A stretch of 64,000 nucleotides of DNA, from the NCBI GenBank assembly GCA_016169945.1, contig JADLSH010000369.1, positions 8,333,001-8,397,000 of the forward strand. The letters are read 5' to 3'. This DNA is from Trachythela sp. YZ-2020 (lineage: Eukaryota; Cnidaria; Anthozoa; Malacalcyonacea; Clavulariidae). This document shows positions 1-12,700 of this stretch, piece by piece (positions within the stretch are counted from its first letter, which is position 1; each line of letters starts with the position of its first letter). The translations under genes were made by a program, and so were the position numbers. The notes beneath the pieces were generated by a model, which saw nothing but the letters and a program-made list of their open reading frames with translations, was not told the origin of the DNA and searched no databases.

Positions 1-27
1 TTTCTTGCCAAAGAATACACAACCGTC
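1..27 (-). CDS. M6PR: M6PR-like exon 7 (cytoplasmic tail, partial)
   Basis: On the minus strand a CTTCTAG acceptor (AG at 29-28) is followed by nine codons, DGCVFFGKK, before the window ends. The preceding exon ends in phase 0 after GLIK, so the join reads LIK-DGC. The same D-G-C follows the FW motif in vertebrate cation-dependent receptors. The rest of the exon is outside the window. Confidence 0.7.
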
Positions 28-3000
28 CTAGAAGACATTAAGATAAAGATAAATCAAGGGAAATTTTACAGACAAAAGGTTCTACTAAATGGTTCTTGAA
101 TGATTCTTCACGGATTAGTTGTTTTCGCTTGCACATCAATAACGTATTCGCGAGCTGAAGTGTTCTAGCTCTGTTAAATATTCTCTTGTGTAAACCAATC
201 CCAAAATATAATTCTAAGCTTAACGCCCTAACCCAAAGCCCGGCTAATCTAAAAAAGCGAAAACAGTTTGTTGGCGTCTCTAAACTTCACTCTAACCCAA
301 ACTACACGACCCCAAGCTTCGACAGTCGGGTTTACAGTCGGTCTTCATCGGGGGTGATCTAAGGTCGTGGCTCCTTATACTGTATACTCCGGAGATGACG
401 TCGCTACCAGACAAGGTGAAGATACTGTACTCTCGTGGAAGGTAGCTGCCGTTTTCCCTATATAATGCATGATGGTTCATATTTATCTTTTACAAGAATA
501 TGAAAGACTTCTTCACCTTGTTGGCCGTAACGTCATCCCACGAGTATTATATATTATAGGGAACCACAATTTTAGATCACCCATAAATAAGACCCTGACT
601 GTAGGGTAGAAACGGTTGGTCGTGAATGTAATTTGTTCGAGAATTACATTGAGTTCATTTACGTAAATCAGAGCAGCGAATGTTAACATATCTAATAGTA
701 TACCTGGATGCTGTGAATACATAGAACATATTATTGTCATTAAAGAGAAGCATCTCTGTACCTTAATCAATCCTGGAAGAGATGACCAGAAATCAACATT
801 TGGTATAACTTCTTTCCCAGTCGCCCCTCTTCTATACTTCATAAATAATACCCCAGCCACAAGATAGATGACAAGAACAACAAAGAAACTAAAAGCGTAA
901 AATGTTCTTGAATTCATCAGGATATTAGCACACTAGTTTACAAAAATATACTCTACAATGAAATCACAAGACCTCAAACGTGGGAGGGGAGGTCCAGTGT
1001 AGGTAGTATTCTACAATATACTGTTGAGGATTCGGTCTGAACTACCTAAAGCGAAGGCTATACTAACGGTCATATTAACTTGCATCACGCAATCTCAGAG
1101 GACGGTGTGTCTAGCAGGTGCGGCTGGTTACATTTTAAATTTGGACAATCCGTTTTCGGGCCAATCTCGTACTTAGAGTTACGCTTGTTCGCAGGCTAAG
1201 AACAAAAACCTGTCTTGTCTTAATTCATATATTGAATTTCAATATGGCCTTATTCTTCAGAATCTGTTTCGTCTTGTACTTTTTTGAAAATGTCAGCTGA
1301 CTGTCGTTTTAGCACAAAATTCTGACGTTGCTGTTTTCCTGGCTTTTCATTGAACGAAAGGTCCAAGCCCGGCAGTACAAAAATCGCTATCTTTTCGCAT
1401 AACCAATGGGCAACAATAAATCAAAAATTGAAACGAAAAAAATATTGTCATTTCACACTTGTATACAAAACACTTATTTACGGACACTTCGGTAAAACAG
1501 TGTTTCTGTTGCCGACAAAAAAGCAACGGTCTCAGGCATTTATGATCATTCACGGGGTTCCACTGTATTTGGAAAGAGTAATTACCGATTTAGAGAAACT
1601 ATAAGATTAACGTTAGCTATACATTAGGTATTACAAAGTACTTACATTATGACAAGTACACTGCCCGTACTGAGACCACCACTGGAACCTCCAGAACTTG
1701 GTTGAACTTTTTTAGGACAAACGGCTGGTGACGGTATTGTCAGTGTCTACATATTAATATGTAAATAGTGAGAAAAGAACATACAGTAGGCTAATCTAGT
1801 TGATGAATTAATAATGTATTACAGATTCATCCTTAGACCGTTAGACGGATAACTTCAGCATAAAGATCGTAGCATCTAAATGAATCACGTGTCAAGCTTT
1901 GTTACACTTTTAAGTACGGGAGTTCTTCTCAGCTTGATATAAACACTCTAAAAAGTACCCAGGCTACAAAAATTTCCAGGTTGGACAAAAATGAAACTAT
2001 TTGGGTTAAGATAATTTTGTTGGTTAAATTTCCTGCAGTACTGTAGCTATTTAACTTTGAACAAAAAGTTCCATGTACACTGCTATATATGGATGAAAGG
2101 CAAATCGGCAACACGATGTTTGCATCACTCATGTTTTCGCTCCCTACTCTGGTTTTAAGTAAATGAATGCAAAGCCTTTCCCCTGTATTACCCCTGAAGA
2201 AGACACTAGACTGGAGTGTAGAAACGTTGAATCGTGAATGCAATTCGACCGGGCTTTGCATTCATTTACTTAAAACCAGAATGCGAGTGAAACATGTTTG
2301 ATATTACACCTGGTTATACCCTGGTTCCAGAGGCTGTGCCGAGAGAACGGCGAGGCAGAAAAAAGCCTCTGAACAAATTTCAAAAATGTTTGCATATTCA
2401 AACGAATCCGTAAAAATGTGGACGCAGCTTTAGCATGCAAATACAATGAAAATATATCACTTACGTATATAGTTATTTCGCCCGACGATGTTTGAGGCAC
2501 TTTTGTCGGACGTACATATTTATTGGCACATTTTAAATTTATTATCAGCTGTCTCCTACGATAAAAAAGTAAAAACGTTGCCAAAAATGACTGCCAATGA
2601 ATATGTAGTTAATATTAATTGATATTTATACATTTGCACAAACAAGTAACAAAACTATTTAAACCACGACACACCACGAGCTGTCTAGACTGACAACAGT
2701 TACTGAGCTACAGTTAAGGAACTTCTCTGAGCATCATTCAACCCACTATTAAAAGGACTTTAAAGATAACCTGATTTGAACTAATCAGCACTGGAATTCA
2801 ATCACACACTACACAAGGGTTAAAGAGATATACAGTTGAACCCCCTTATGTCGAACTCGCGTATCTCGAACTGTTTGTTGTTTCCCTTGGATGTTCGAGA
2901 TAGCGGGGTTCTACCGTATTGTGATTTAACAGTAATAGGATTATTCAATTTTAGATCAAATAAAAATTCTTAAAGAAAACCAATTAGTTCTACGTTTACA

Positions 3001-3438
3001 AAGCCCGTCAAGCTCGGATTGCCCCACAAGGCAAGTAAGTATTAACTATCACTATACAGGGTCCGACCACCCTACAGTGAAGATAAAATTCAAGGACTGA
3101 TTTTCCAGGACTTTTTCTAGTAAATTCAAGGGCTTATTATTTAATCAAATAACTTCAGATAACAACCATAAACTTTACAATCTACTACCCCCAAAGAACA
3201 AATCTAGATACTCGCTCAGACACCCACGTATATACGAACTTCCTATTATTCAAACCAACCGTTTCAAAAACTCTTTCGTTCCATCAATGTTATTTGATTC
3301 CAGTTAATTCTCTGCTTTCGTTTGTAAATATATATACATAGGTCATAGTACTGTACAACTTATACTGTTTAGAAATTTGGCATTGTAAAATCCTACGTAA
3401 TTCAGCCAATTGGCTGCCAAGTAGCATTTAACTAACTA

Positions 3439-3509
<71 letters not shown>

Positions 3510-3686
3510 TGTCTTGTCTTGTCTTGTCTTGTCTTGTCTTGTCTTGTCTTGTCTTGTCTTGTCTTGTCTTGTCTTGTCTTGTCTTGTCTTGTCTTGTCTT
3601 GTCTTGTCTTGTCTTGTCTTGTCTTGTCTTGTCTTGTCTTGTCTTGTCTTGTCTTGTCTTGTCTTGTCTTGTCTTGTCTTGTCTTG

Positions 3687-3730
<44 letters not shown>

Positions 3731-3741
3731 GCCTGTCTGCC

Positions 3742-3789
<48 letters not shown>

Positions 3790-6700
3790 ATGGACTGTGG
3801 GTTTGGGAACTCTGACTGTAATACAGTATATTCCAGTTTACAGCTTTGTTTTTTGGGATCAAATTATGTGGTTGCTCGGCCATGAGAATTTGGGTTCAAG
3901 ATAAAACTTCAGTTTTCCAAATAGAAACAACAATTTGCAAACACAATCATATGCATCTATATACATATACTGTGAGTCTGTATGACTAATTTCTAAACCT
4001 TACCCTGTAGTTGCGGGACCACTGCAGAGTATTTTTATCAAATACAAAACAATAGTAACTCCTACCAACCTACCCCGGGGACCCTCTGCCGGGGATCCAA
4101 GATATGCCTGCGGAGGAGGCTAAGTAACTCCGATAATGAACCAATTTTGAAAAAATGTTTACTGAATACTGTTTTTGTAATTACAATGGTATGGTATATG
4201 GTAAACTTTATTTCAACCGGGTAGCCCATTCAGCTCAAGGACAAGGCTGGTATCCATAGGGACCCTGCCTTTGTTTTTGTAATTACCCTGTACATTATTT
4301 AAAATCAATTTAGAAGTGACTTACTTTTTATGATCATTTCCTGTTACTACTGAATATGTAACTACCATCGGTGTATTGTTAACAAAATAACCGTAGCTGT
4401 CTATATCATATTTTGCAATGGAAAAAGTATCAGATTTCTTTGTTAGGGCAGTTTGGCACATCTACAAAAAGACAAGCTCATATTACTCGTTAAGCATCTA
4501 AATTAAAATATTAATAAATAATGGTTGGGGAAATAATCGAACTATTTTTTATCAATCAGATTGCACGAAACACCACTGATTTCAAAATGATCATGAATAT
4601 AATAAATTGAAGTAATCCCCAAGGTAACGGCGCCGTGCGAGGGTACTAATTTCGCTCGGATATTTACACCCGGGTATGTGAGAACACAGCGGATTGCAAA
4701 GTCGTCCACCCATGTTTTGGGTGGTATTCTACGTTATGCGCATGAGCGAATTCAGGCCAAGAGAAAACTGGTAACTAGCCACCTCATGATTGGCTAAGAC
4801 AAAAATGTTGTTGCTTTAGTTGCCATTTTACCATTTTGCAAACTTTTTTCAAAAAAGTTTTATACTCGGAACCGTCGCAGAATACAGAGAAATAGAGAAG
4901 TCAACTGGAGAAAAAAACAGTCGAATGACCGCAAAAGGAACAAGATTTTTGAGTTTTGAAGCGTTATAAACAGGTAAGTGTTTATTTTACATACTTGCTA
5001 TTAGCATGTAGTTTAGTTTGTGGATTTGCAAAGGCGTACCACACAGTCACTCTCTGCGGTTATTAAAAGGTATATTTGATTTTGCCATATAATAATATAT
5101 CTATTAATATTGCTGTCATTTCTGCACACTCTGTTGATTCAAATAGTTTTATAGAATAAGAAACAACATAATCTCAAAAACTTAATATCAAAGGCGAAGT
5201 TTATGAAAATTTTGAAGTTTATGAAAATTTTGTAGTAATACTCTTTTACAGTAAATCAAAGCTAAAAGAGTACAAAATAACATACCTACTTTAAATAGTT
5301 GGGCAATTGATATTGGTACAAATCTTAGCACTATTTTACCATTCTGTACGCATGGTGGAAAACGCGGGTACCGGTATACGGGTACCAGGTAGCAGATACC
5401 GGGTAGCGGATACTGGACACAAGGTAGCGGATACCGGGTAGCGGATACCTGGTAAAGGATACCGGGTAGCGAGAAAAAACACCATGACAAAAAAGGAAAT
5501 TTCAATTTTGAAATTACACTAATAAAACTAGTAAAACTATAAAACTAGTACTTGAAGTTACTATCGCAAGGAAATGCTGCCACAGAAGCTATGGCTTAAT
5601 ACATAATAAATCACCAAACAGCATGCAATAACCACTGTCTGCCACACAGGCTATGTATGACCAATGTATCTCACTTTATTCAGCGATACTCTGTCTAAAG
5701 ACAGACAACTAAACAATTTCAAAAATAGACACTGGGATTGATCATATAGAGCGTTTTCACTTATCACGTGACAAATTCTAAAATCTAAACTACGAAAGCT
5801 GTAAAGCCGGCTTTCTCACTTGTTTTCTAGATCGCTATTAAGAGTGCTCACCAAAATGTTTGGGTTCATACAATTATTTCTCCGTGAGTTACGGAGTTTT
5901 GAAAAATACTTTTGCTGACGTCAGCATTATTTTCAAAGGCTGTTAAAACTATGTTATACACACAATTTGGTTTTAAAATGCTTGGTTAAGGTTAAGAAGT
6001 GATGTTTATCCACCTTTAGATTCAAAACATTTGGGTTAAAATTCGGCTTCATTTGAGCACTTGTTTTTTCCCCGCCATGTTGGTGTTCCAAAATGGCGTT
6101 GAGTTAGTACACCAACATGGCGGCCTAAAATCAAATGCTAATATAAGGGCCAGAATCTTTAGATTATTTTTAAGTTTGGATTAGGCATCGCCTCTTAACC
6201 TTAACCAAGCATTTTAAAACCAAATAGTGTGTATAGCATAGTTTTTTAACAGCCTTTGAAAATAATGCTGACATCAGCAATAATATTTTTCAAAACTCCA
6301 TAACTCAGGGAGAAATAATTGTACGAACCCAAAATTTTTGGTGAACATTCTTAGTAACGACATACGGAAAATTTGTAGCTTTAATTTATGAATTTTGTGA
6401 CGTCATGTGCAAACGCTCTATATATTGTAAACATATATAGTGTAGAGTGTACATGTATATCAATTCACGCCATCACCTCCTCCCCCTGATTGTAAACAAA
6501 CATCCAACCAATATCGAAATCACAAAGGCTTTAAAATTTGACTTATTGACACTGCAAAAATCACAATGTATGTATCAGTTCATTTTTTTGTCAAAATAGT
6601 GAGATAACAACAGTGGCTATAGACTGTGTATGTATACATTCACTGAATATGTGATGCTTCGTGCCAACATTTTGAACCTATATATGTTAGAAATCATTCT

Positions 6701-9700
6701 TTACTGCAGAGTTTCTAAGAATGGTCTTGAATATAATCAATTCTAGTCATAATCGTTTAAAAATCTCCTCCGAAAGTTCCCAAAAGCCATTATTAATACC
6801 CTGCCTAATTGAATCTTGTTTGTGCTGTTTCAGTAGTATTTTAAAATTTGTGACTGCAACAGTGGCCTTAACTTCTATAGGTAGTCTATTCCAATATTTA
6901 AGCGATCTACACTTAAATAAGTCCTGGTACAACGTTGTGTTAGACCCGTGCATTAACAAGTTCCGTCTACCAGAATTTCCACTTCTAAACACATGTTGTC
7001 CATAAGAAACAATATTGTTTTCAATTTTAAACATCTCGATGAGGTCGCCCCTCGTTTTTCGCTCCAATAATGTTGTAAGTCCCAATTTCATCAGTCTCTC
7101 TTTGTATGACACATACTCCAGCCCCCTAATTAACTTAGGTTGGCAGTTCTCAATGTCCATTATACTTTGCCAATTACCATATCTAGGCCGGGGGGCCCAC
7201 ACCTGACCACAATATTCAAGATGTGGTCTTATCAGCGATTTGTAAATGGCAATAACACGTTAGACTCCCGAGAAACTACATTTCTTAAAATCCATGAAGT
7301 CATCTGTTTGGCTTTCCCAATGTTTTTCTCAATGTTATTAGACCAAGAAAGAGTTTCCGATAGCACCACACCTAAATCTTGTTCTTCCCAAACTACCTTG
7401 AGTTCGTTATCACCAACGAAATACCTCTGCCTACCGTTATTTTTGCCAAGGTGAACAACAGTACATTTCTTAGGGTTCATTATTACTTCAGGATCGTTTG
7501 CATCACCTACAAGCTTTACATCGTCGCAAAAAGCTTAATAGTCGATTTAACATTCTCGGGTAAATCGTTGATAAACAAAACGAAAAGAAGTGGACCAAGT
7601 ACCGATCCCTGTGGCACGCCAGAGACAACCCGTTTCCATTCCATTCATTTTCAAAAAATCCGGAATAATAGCCAAAACTTTCCCAGTAATTCCGAAGGAC
7701 TGCAGTTTAGTCAATAAACGAAAGTGTGGAATCGAGTCAAAAGCCTTGCAGAAATCCAAATATATCAAATCAACTCCATGACCGCTATCCAAAATATTTG
7801 CTATTTCTTCAACAGTTTCCAGGAGATTAGATAAACAAGATTTTCCTGCAACAAAACCATGTTGGAAAGGTGACACTTTATATTGGACGTGCTGCAGGAT
7901 GTGCTTACGCAAGATCTTTTCATAAACCTTGCATAGAATGCACGTTAATGAGACTGGTCTATAATTACTTGCATCCGACTTGCACCATTTCTTAAAAAGG
8001 GGAATTACAATAGCTTGTTTCCAAATCGCTGGAATCTTTTCATACTTCGCACAACTTCTAAATAATTGGCTGACTGCTCGAACAAACATTGGATTGTCGC
8101 TCAGTGTCTTCAATATTTTTGAATGAATTTCATCCGGACCATGAGAATTGAACATATCCAAAGAGCTTAGCAATTTGTAAACATCACTGTCATCAATACA
8201 CATATCCTTACGTGGTAGTAACGTAACATTCCTTTCTCAGAGGTCCATCAGGCTCCGTTGTAAACACAGATGAAAAATAGTCAGCAAGTAAGTCTGCGGT
8301 TTCTTTACGACTTGTCGTCTTCGCATTAGAGTCCTGGTTTGTTAGAGGTTCAACCAATTCATTCACTTTTCTCTTTGATCGAATATATGAGAAAAATGCT
8401 TTTGAATTAGTTTTTATACCTCTTGCAAGCTTTCTCTCGTACTTGCGTTTTAGATCCTCTTCAGTTAACTCAAAAACTTTTTGGGAGTCCATCGCATACT
8501 TCAAATTTCTATCCGTTGGCAAATTTTCAAAGTCTTTCCATCTCTGATTCGTTGCTTTCCTTAATCGCTTTAGTTTACTGCATTCCCAAGGTAGCTTCCG
8601 AATTTCTAGACCATTTGTAGTTCTTAATATTTTGTTTGGACGTTCTAGACTGCTTTTTTCATCTCACTGAGATTTTCAACATTAGCTCTAATGGCAATCC
8701 CATAATAGTTCTGCATTTTATCTATCAGACTATCAGTTAATTTACCTTTTCCTCCCAAGCCAGAATTTTCTTTCTTTAACTTCCTTAGGGCTGTTCCAAC
8801 TCGTTTCTGTATATGCCCAATGCATTCTTGTTTCACAACTTGAACATTATCTTCTTTGTAAACATCTATAACTTGCTGATGTGTCTTGCTAGTTGCTATC
8901 ACCATCACCATACAGTTCAGAATACCCAAGGTTGTAATTCTTTTTCGATCGTTTAAACATCCAGGTTCCATGGCTGGTGGAGATCCTTTGAGATCGACTT
9001 TACATCTATGATCAGCCCTCCATCTTAGGTTACCTCGCTGTCTTTATCAAGGTGAGAAAGTAATTGGCATTGTTTACATGTTCTGGTCAGGGCTTGTATT
9101 GATTGATATCACCGCAACAAACCCATTCAATGGTGAAAACCACGCCTTTGCCAAGTACCATCACAGGACGCAGGGCAATTAACCACATCATTTTTCTTCG
9201 CATTTTTGGATTCCCTGATCTCAACTGCAGCATCTGCCATGCTTTTCTTTGCAATGGTCTTGATATGTTTTCCAATGGTTCTGCTGGTTCTCCAGTAAGC
9301 TTTCTGTGATAAGGGTGGTGGCAAGTTCATCAGGGCACAAAATTTCTTTGCACCACTGTGTCCTTTCCCTAAGGACCTCATTGAATATTCAGAACGCCTG
9401 TTCACTTCAAAGGCTTTAGTTGGTTTCTTAGACTTGTAGAACTCATTTTTCCACTCACAATTCTCACAAAAAACTTGCAACTGGGACGCACATCCATTCT
9501 TCTTCAGGTTATTTACCATCAGTGCTAAGGGAAATGTTGGCAATCTGGGCACTCTAGCAATGAGAATACATTCGCTAGAATCTCTAAATCAACAAATCTG
9601 AATCCAGATACATATCCATTGTTGGGTTTACTATTTTTACACGTTTCTAGTTGTTTTTCCTCAAAAGATGATGCAGCAGAAAGCTTTCTATGAGAAGTAC

Positions 9701-12700
9701 AGGAAGCGTGATTATCGGCGCTCGAAGCACAGGTTTCGTCTTCGACTTTGTTGACCTCGGTCGTCTTTTTACCTGGCTTTTGGAACTGGTTTCCAGTAAA
9801 TCTCCTCTTTTTACGCCTCTCTGAACGTTGTTTACCCATCTTGATATGTAAAAATGATTTATATTCTTTGAAATACGAAAGAAAATACGAATATTCGCAA
9901 GACAGCCGACGTGTGATCACAGAGTATTTACATAAAGAGGCGTATCTTCATGTCGGCACCTTTGATGTCGGCGTAAGGGCTTTTTCGGCAAAGTCCGCCA
10001 TGTTCTTAGCCAGTCCAGTAAAGAGGCCGTCAGCATGAATTTTTTACGTAAACTGCGCATGTGCAGGTACTGGCTAAGAACATGGCGGCCAGTAAAAAAC
10101 ACCTTACGGTTTTCCGCGAAGATGCACCTCTGTATGTGATTACTCTGTGGTGTGATGATCAACCAACTTGAATATTCAAGTTGTATGGTCAGCGGTATTG
10201 TAGAGAACTTTATAAAACTTTATGTAGGCTACTTCGTCAGTGAACATAGCAGTTCCCGTTTGGCGTTGAGTAACGTAATGCAACTCACGATTTTTTGAAA
10301 ACAACATGTAAACAAACTGGTTGCCCTTGGCAACTTGGCATCCTATAGAAATACGTTAAAAACCCCATGGAATTTTACCTTTTTTAAAAAAGTAAGTTTG
10401 CCTCGTGAATTTGCAATAATAGTTTATTGTGACAAACCAAGATACCTATCATGCTAATTTCTTCTAAATATTTCCCCCCGCCATTTCTCATTTCGATTTT
10501 TCCTTCAATGTCAAAAACAAGCGCGCTGGTACCAGTCCCATCCGCATCACATGTTTTCTTGGGATTTAAGAGTATTTTGTTAGTTTCAGCCCATTCACAC
10601 AGACCGTGTATGACTTCCTGCATGGAGCTAATATACTAGATTTATACTATATCTATAATTTCTCCATAGAGTATGTGCGGTTATCCATACGCATGCCTTT
10701 TTCAAAAATCTGATCCTGAGTGCAGTCGTCCGCGTATTCGCATGTGTGAATATGAAATTGGCTGGGGACAGCGTCCTCTAAGTCATTAATATGTACAGTA
10801 AACAAAATAGGTGATATAACTGAACCAATAGGCGCAATTGACGACAGGATTCCATGTAAATTGACTTGTTGGGTTCTGCCTGCAAGGAAACTCCTGATCC
10901 ACAACCAGAATGATTTATTAACATTCATAATGCTAATTTTCTAAAAGAATGTTATGGTCCACCAAATTAAAAGCCTTTCGGAAGTCAATAAATAGGGCAT
11001 GGACACCTTCTCTACCAGGCTGAGGATTATCCGTTGCATTGTACCAGTTCGGTGTCCTAGATATCAGGGCGGAAACTGTGGACAGACCATGGGTGAAAGC
11101 ATGTTGATTGTTCTTTACTTTCAAATGCGAGATATTTAGTTAAAGTTGTAGTTTTTCAAGAACCTTGGCCAACAGGGGGAGGACAGTTATCTGACGGAAG
11201 TCATATTCAATGTCACTTGGATTTTGGACTTTAGCAACAGGAGACACCAACGCATGTTTATAGCGTGTTGGGTACATACATTGTTTTATACTGGTAACAA
11301 CGATATTTTAGTTTTAGTTTTTTAGTTTTAATATGTTTACCACTCTGTTGTGGACGGAAAGCCTTAACAGGTTTTGCAACCCAATTGACGAGGTTCGAGG
11401 TTTCGAGGGTTAAGTTAGTGGTTAGTAGTTAGTGCCTAAGGGTTAGTTCTTAGCGAGGGAGGAAAACTGGAGTACCCGGAGAAAAACCCTCGAAGCACAG
11501 GAGAGAACCAACCAATCTCAACTTACATGAGTTTATCAAGCGCACTGACGTTATCCAACCTGAGTAAATCCATGCCCTCGACCTGCTGTATAGCCAGCTT
11601 AATTCAGAGGTAAGAGACAGCGCGCTAACCGCATCTGCCACCCGTGCTTCCCTGAACTACAGGAGCAAAGTCGTCACAGAATCTCTTAAGTAGTCAGGCC
11701 ACAGGGAGTCCAACTAAGAACTGTGACGAGTAGGACTAAATATAGCGTAGTATATTCAAATTATTGTACTTACTTGTATAAATCATAGAGCTTGTATTAT
11801 GCAGTGAATAGCTTCAAACATTACTTCAATTCGAACAATGATTCAAAACGAAAATATTGCATCATTTGCATGGCGAATTATTGATAATACGAAATTATTA
11901 CACGACGTTTCGAGCAATTAAGTAACAGCAAGGATTGCGGGCGCTCGAGCGAAGGCGAGGGGAGAAAGAAAAAGAAAGGGATGAAACACCGATCACGTGA
12001 GCGTTTAGTGTGCTCCATAAGTAGTCGGTTCTCTCGGAATGAGGCGACGACCGAACCTTTCACGAAGATATAATCACACGCCGAACAATAGCCGAAGGTC
12101 GAAATCGGAATTAATACGTCACGAATTTACGTCACGAGAACCGACTACTTATGGAACACATCTCGCGAAAACGTCGAAGAATGCCCGCTGTTATAAATCC
12201 CGTAAAATAGTTTCATCAACTGTTTTTCGGTAGTGACCATATTTGTTTATGCAATAGAACATCGTCTGAATCGTAAAAAAAACACACAAAAAGATGAACC
12301 GACTACTTATGGAGCACACTAAACGTTCACGTGATCGGTGTTTCATCCCTTTCTATTTATTTTCTCCCCTCGCCTTCGCTCGAGCGCCCGCAATCCTTGC
12401 TGTTATTTAATTGCTCGAAACGTCGTGTAATAATTTCGTATTATCAATAATTCGCCATGCAAATGATGCAATATTTTCGTTTTGAATCATTGTTCGAATT
12501 GAAGTAATGTTTGAAGCTATTCACTGCATAATACAAGCTCTATGATTTATACAAGTAAGTGCAATAATTTGAATATACTACGCTATATTTAGTCCTACTC
12601 GTCACAGTTCTTAGTTGGACTCCCTGTGGTCAGGCTGGTATCTTATCTACTCCAGACGCCTTTCTAGGTTTTAGGTGCTTAAGACAATTCTTAACTTGAC

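Noticed and set aside
1350..1604. 84-codon plus-strand frame as a gene
   Set aside because: It lies in receptor intron sequence, has no family, and the duplicate at 57.5 kb does not keep it open.
3432..3904. Long open frames on both strands (TDRQ, SCLVL repeats)
   Set aside because: They are translations of the CTGT/CTTGT microsatellite.
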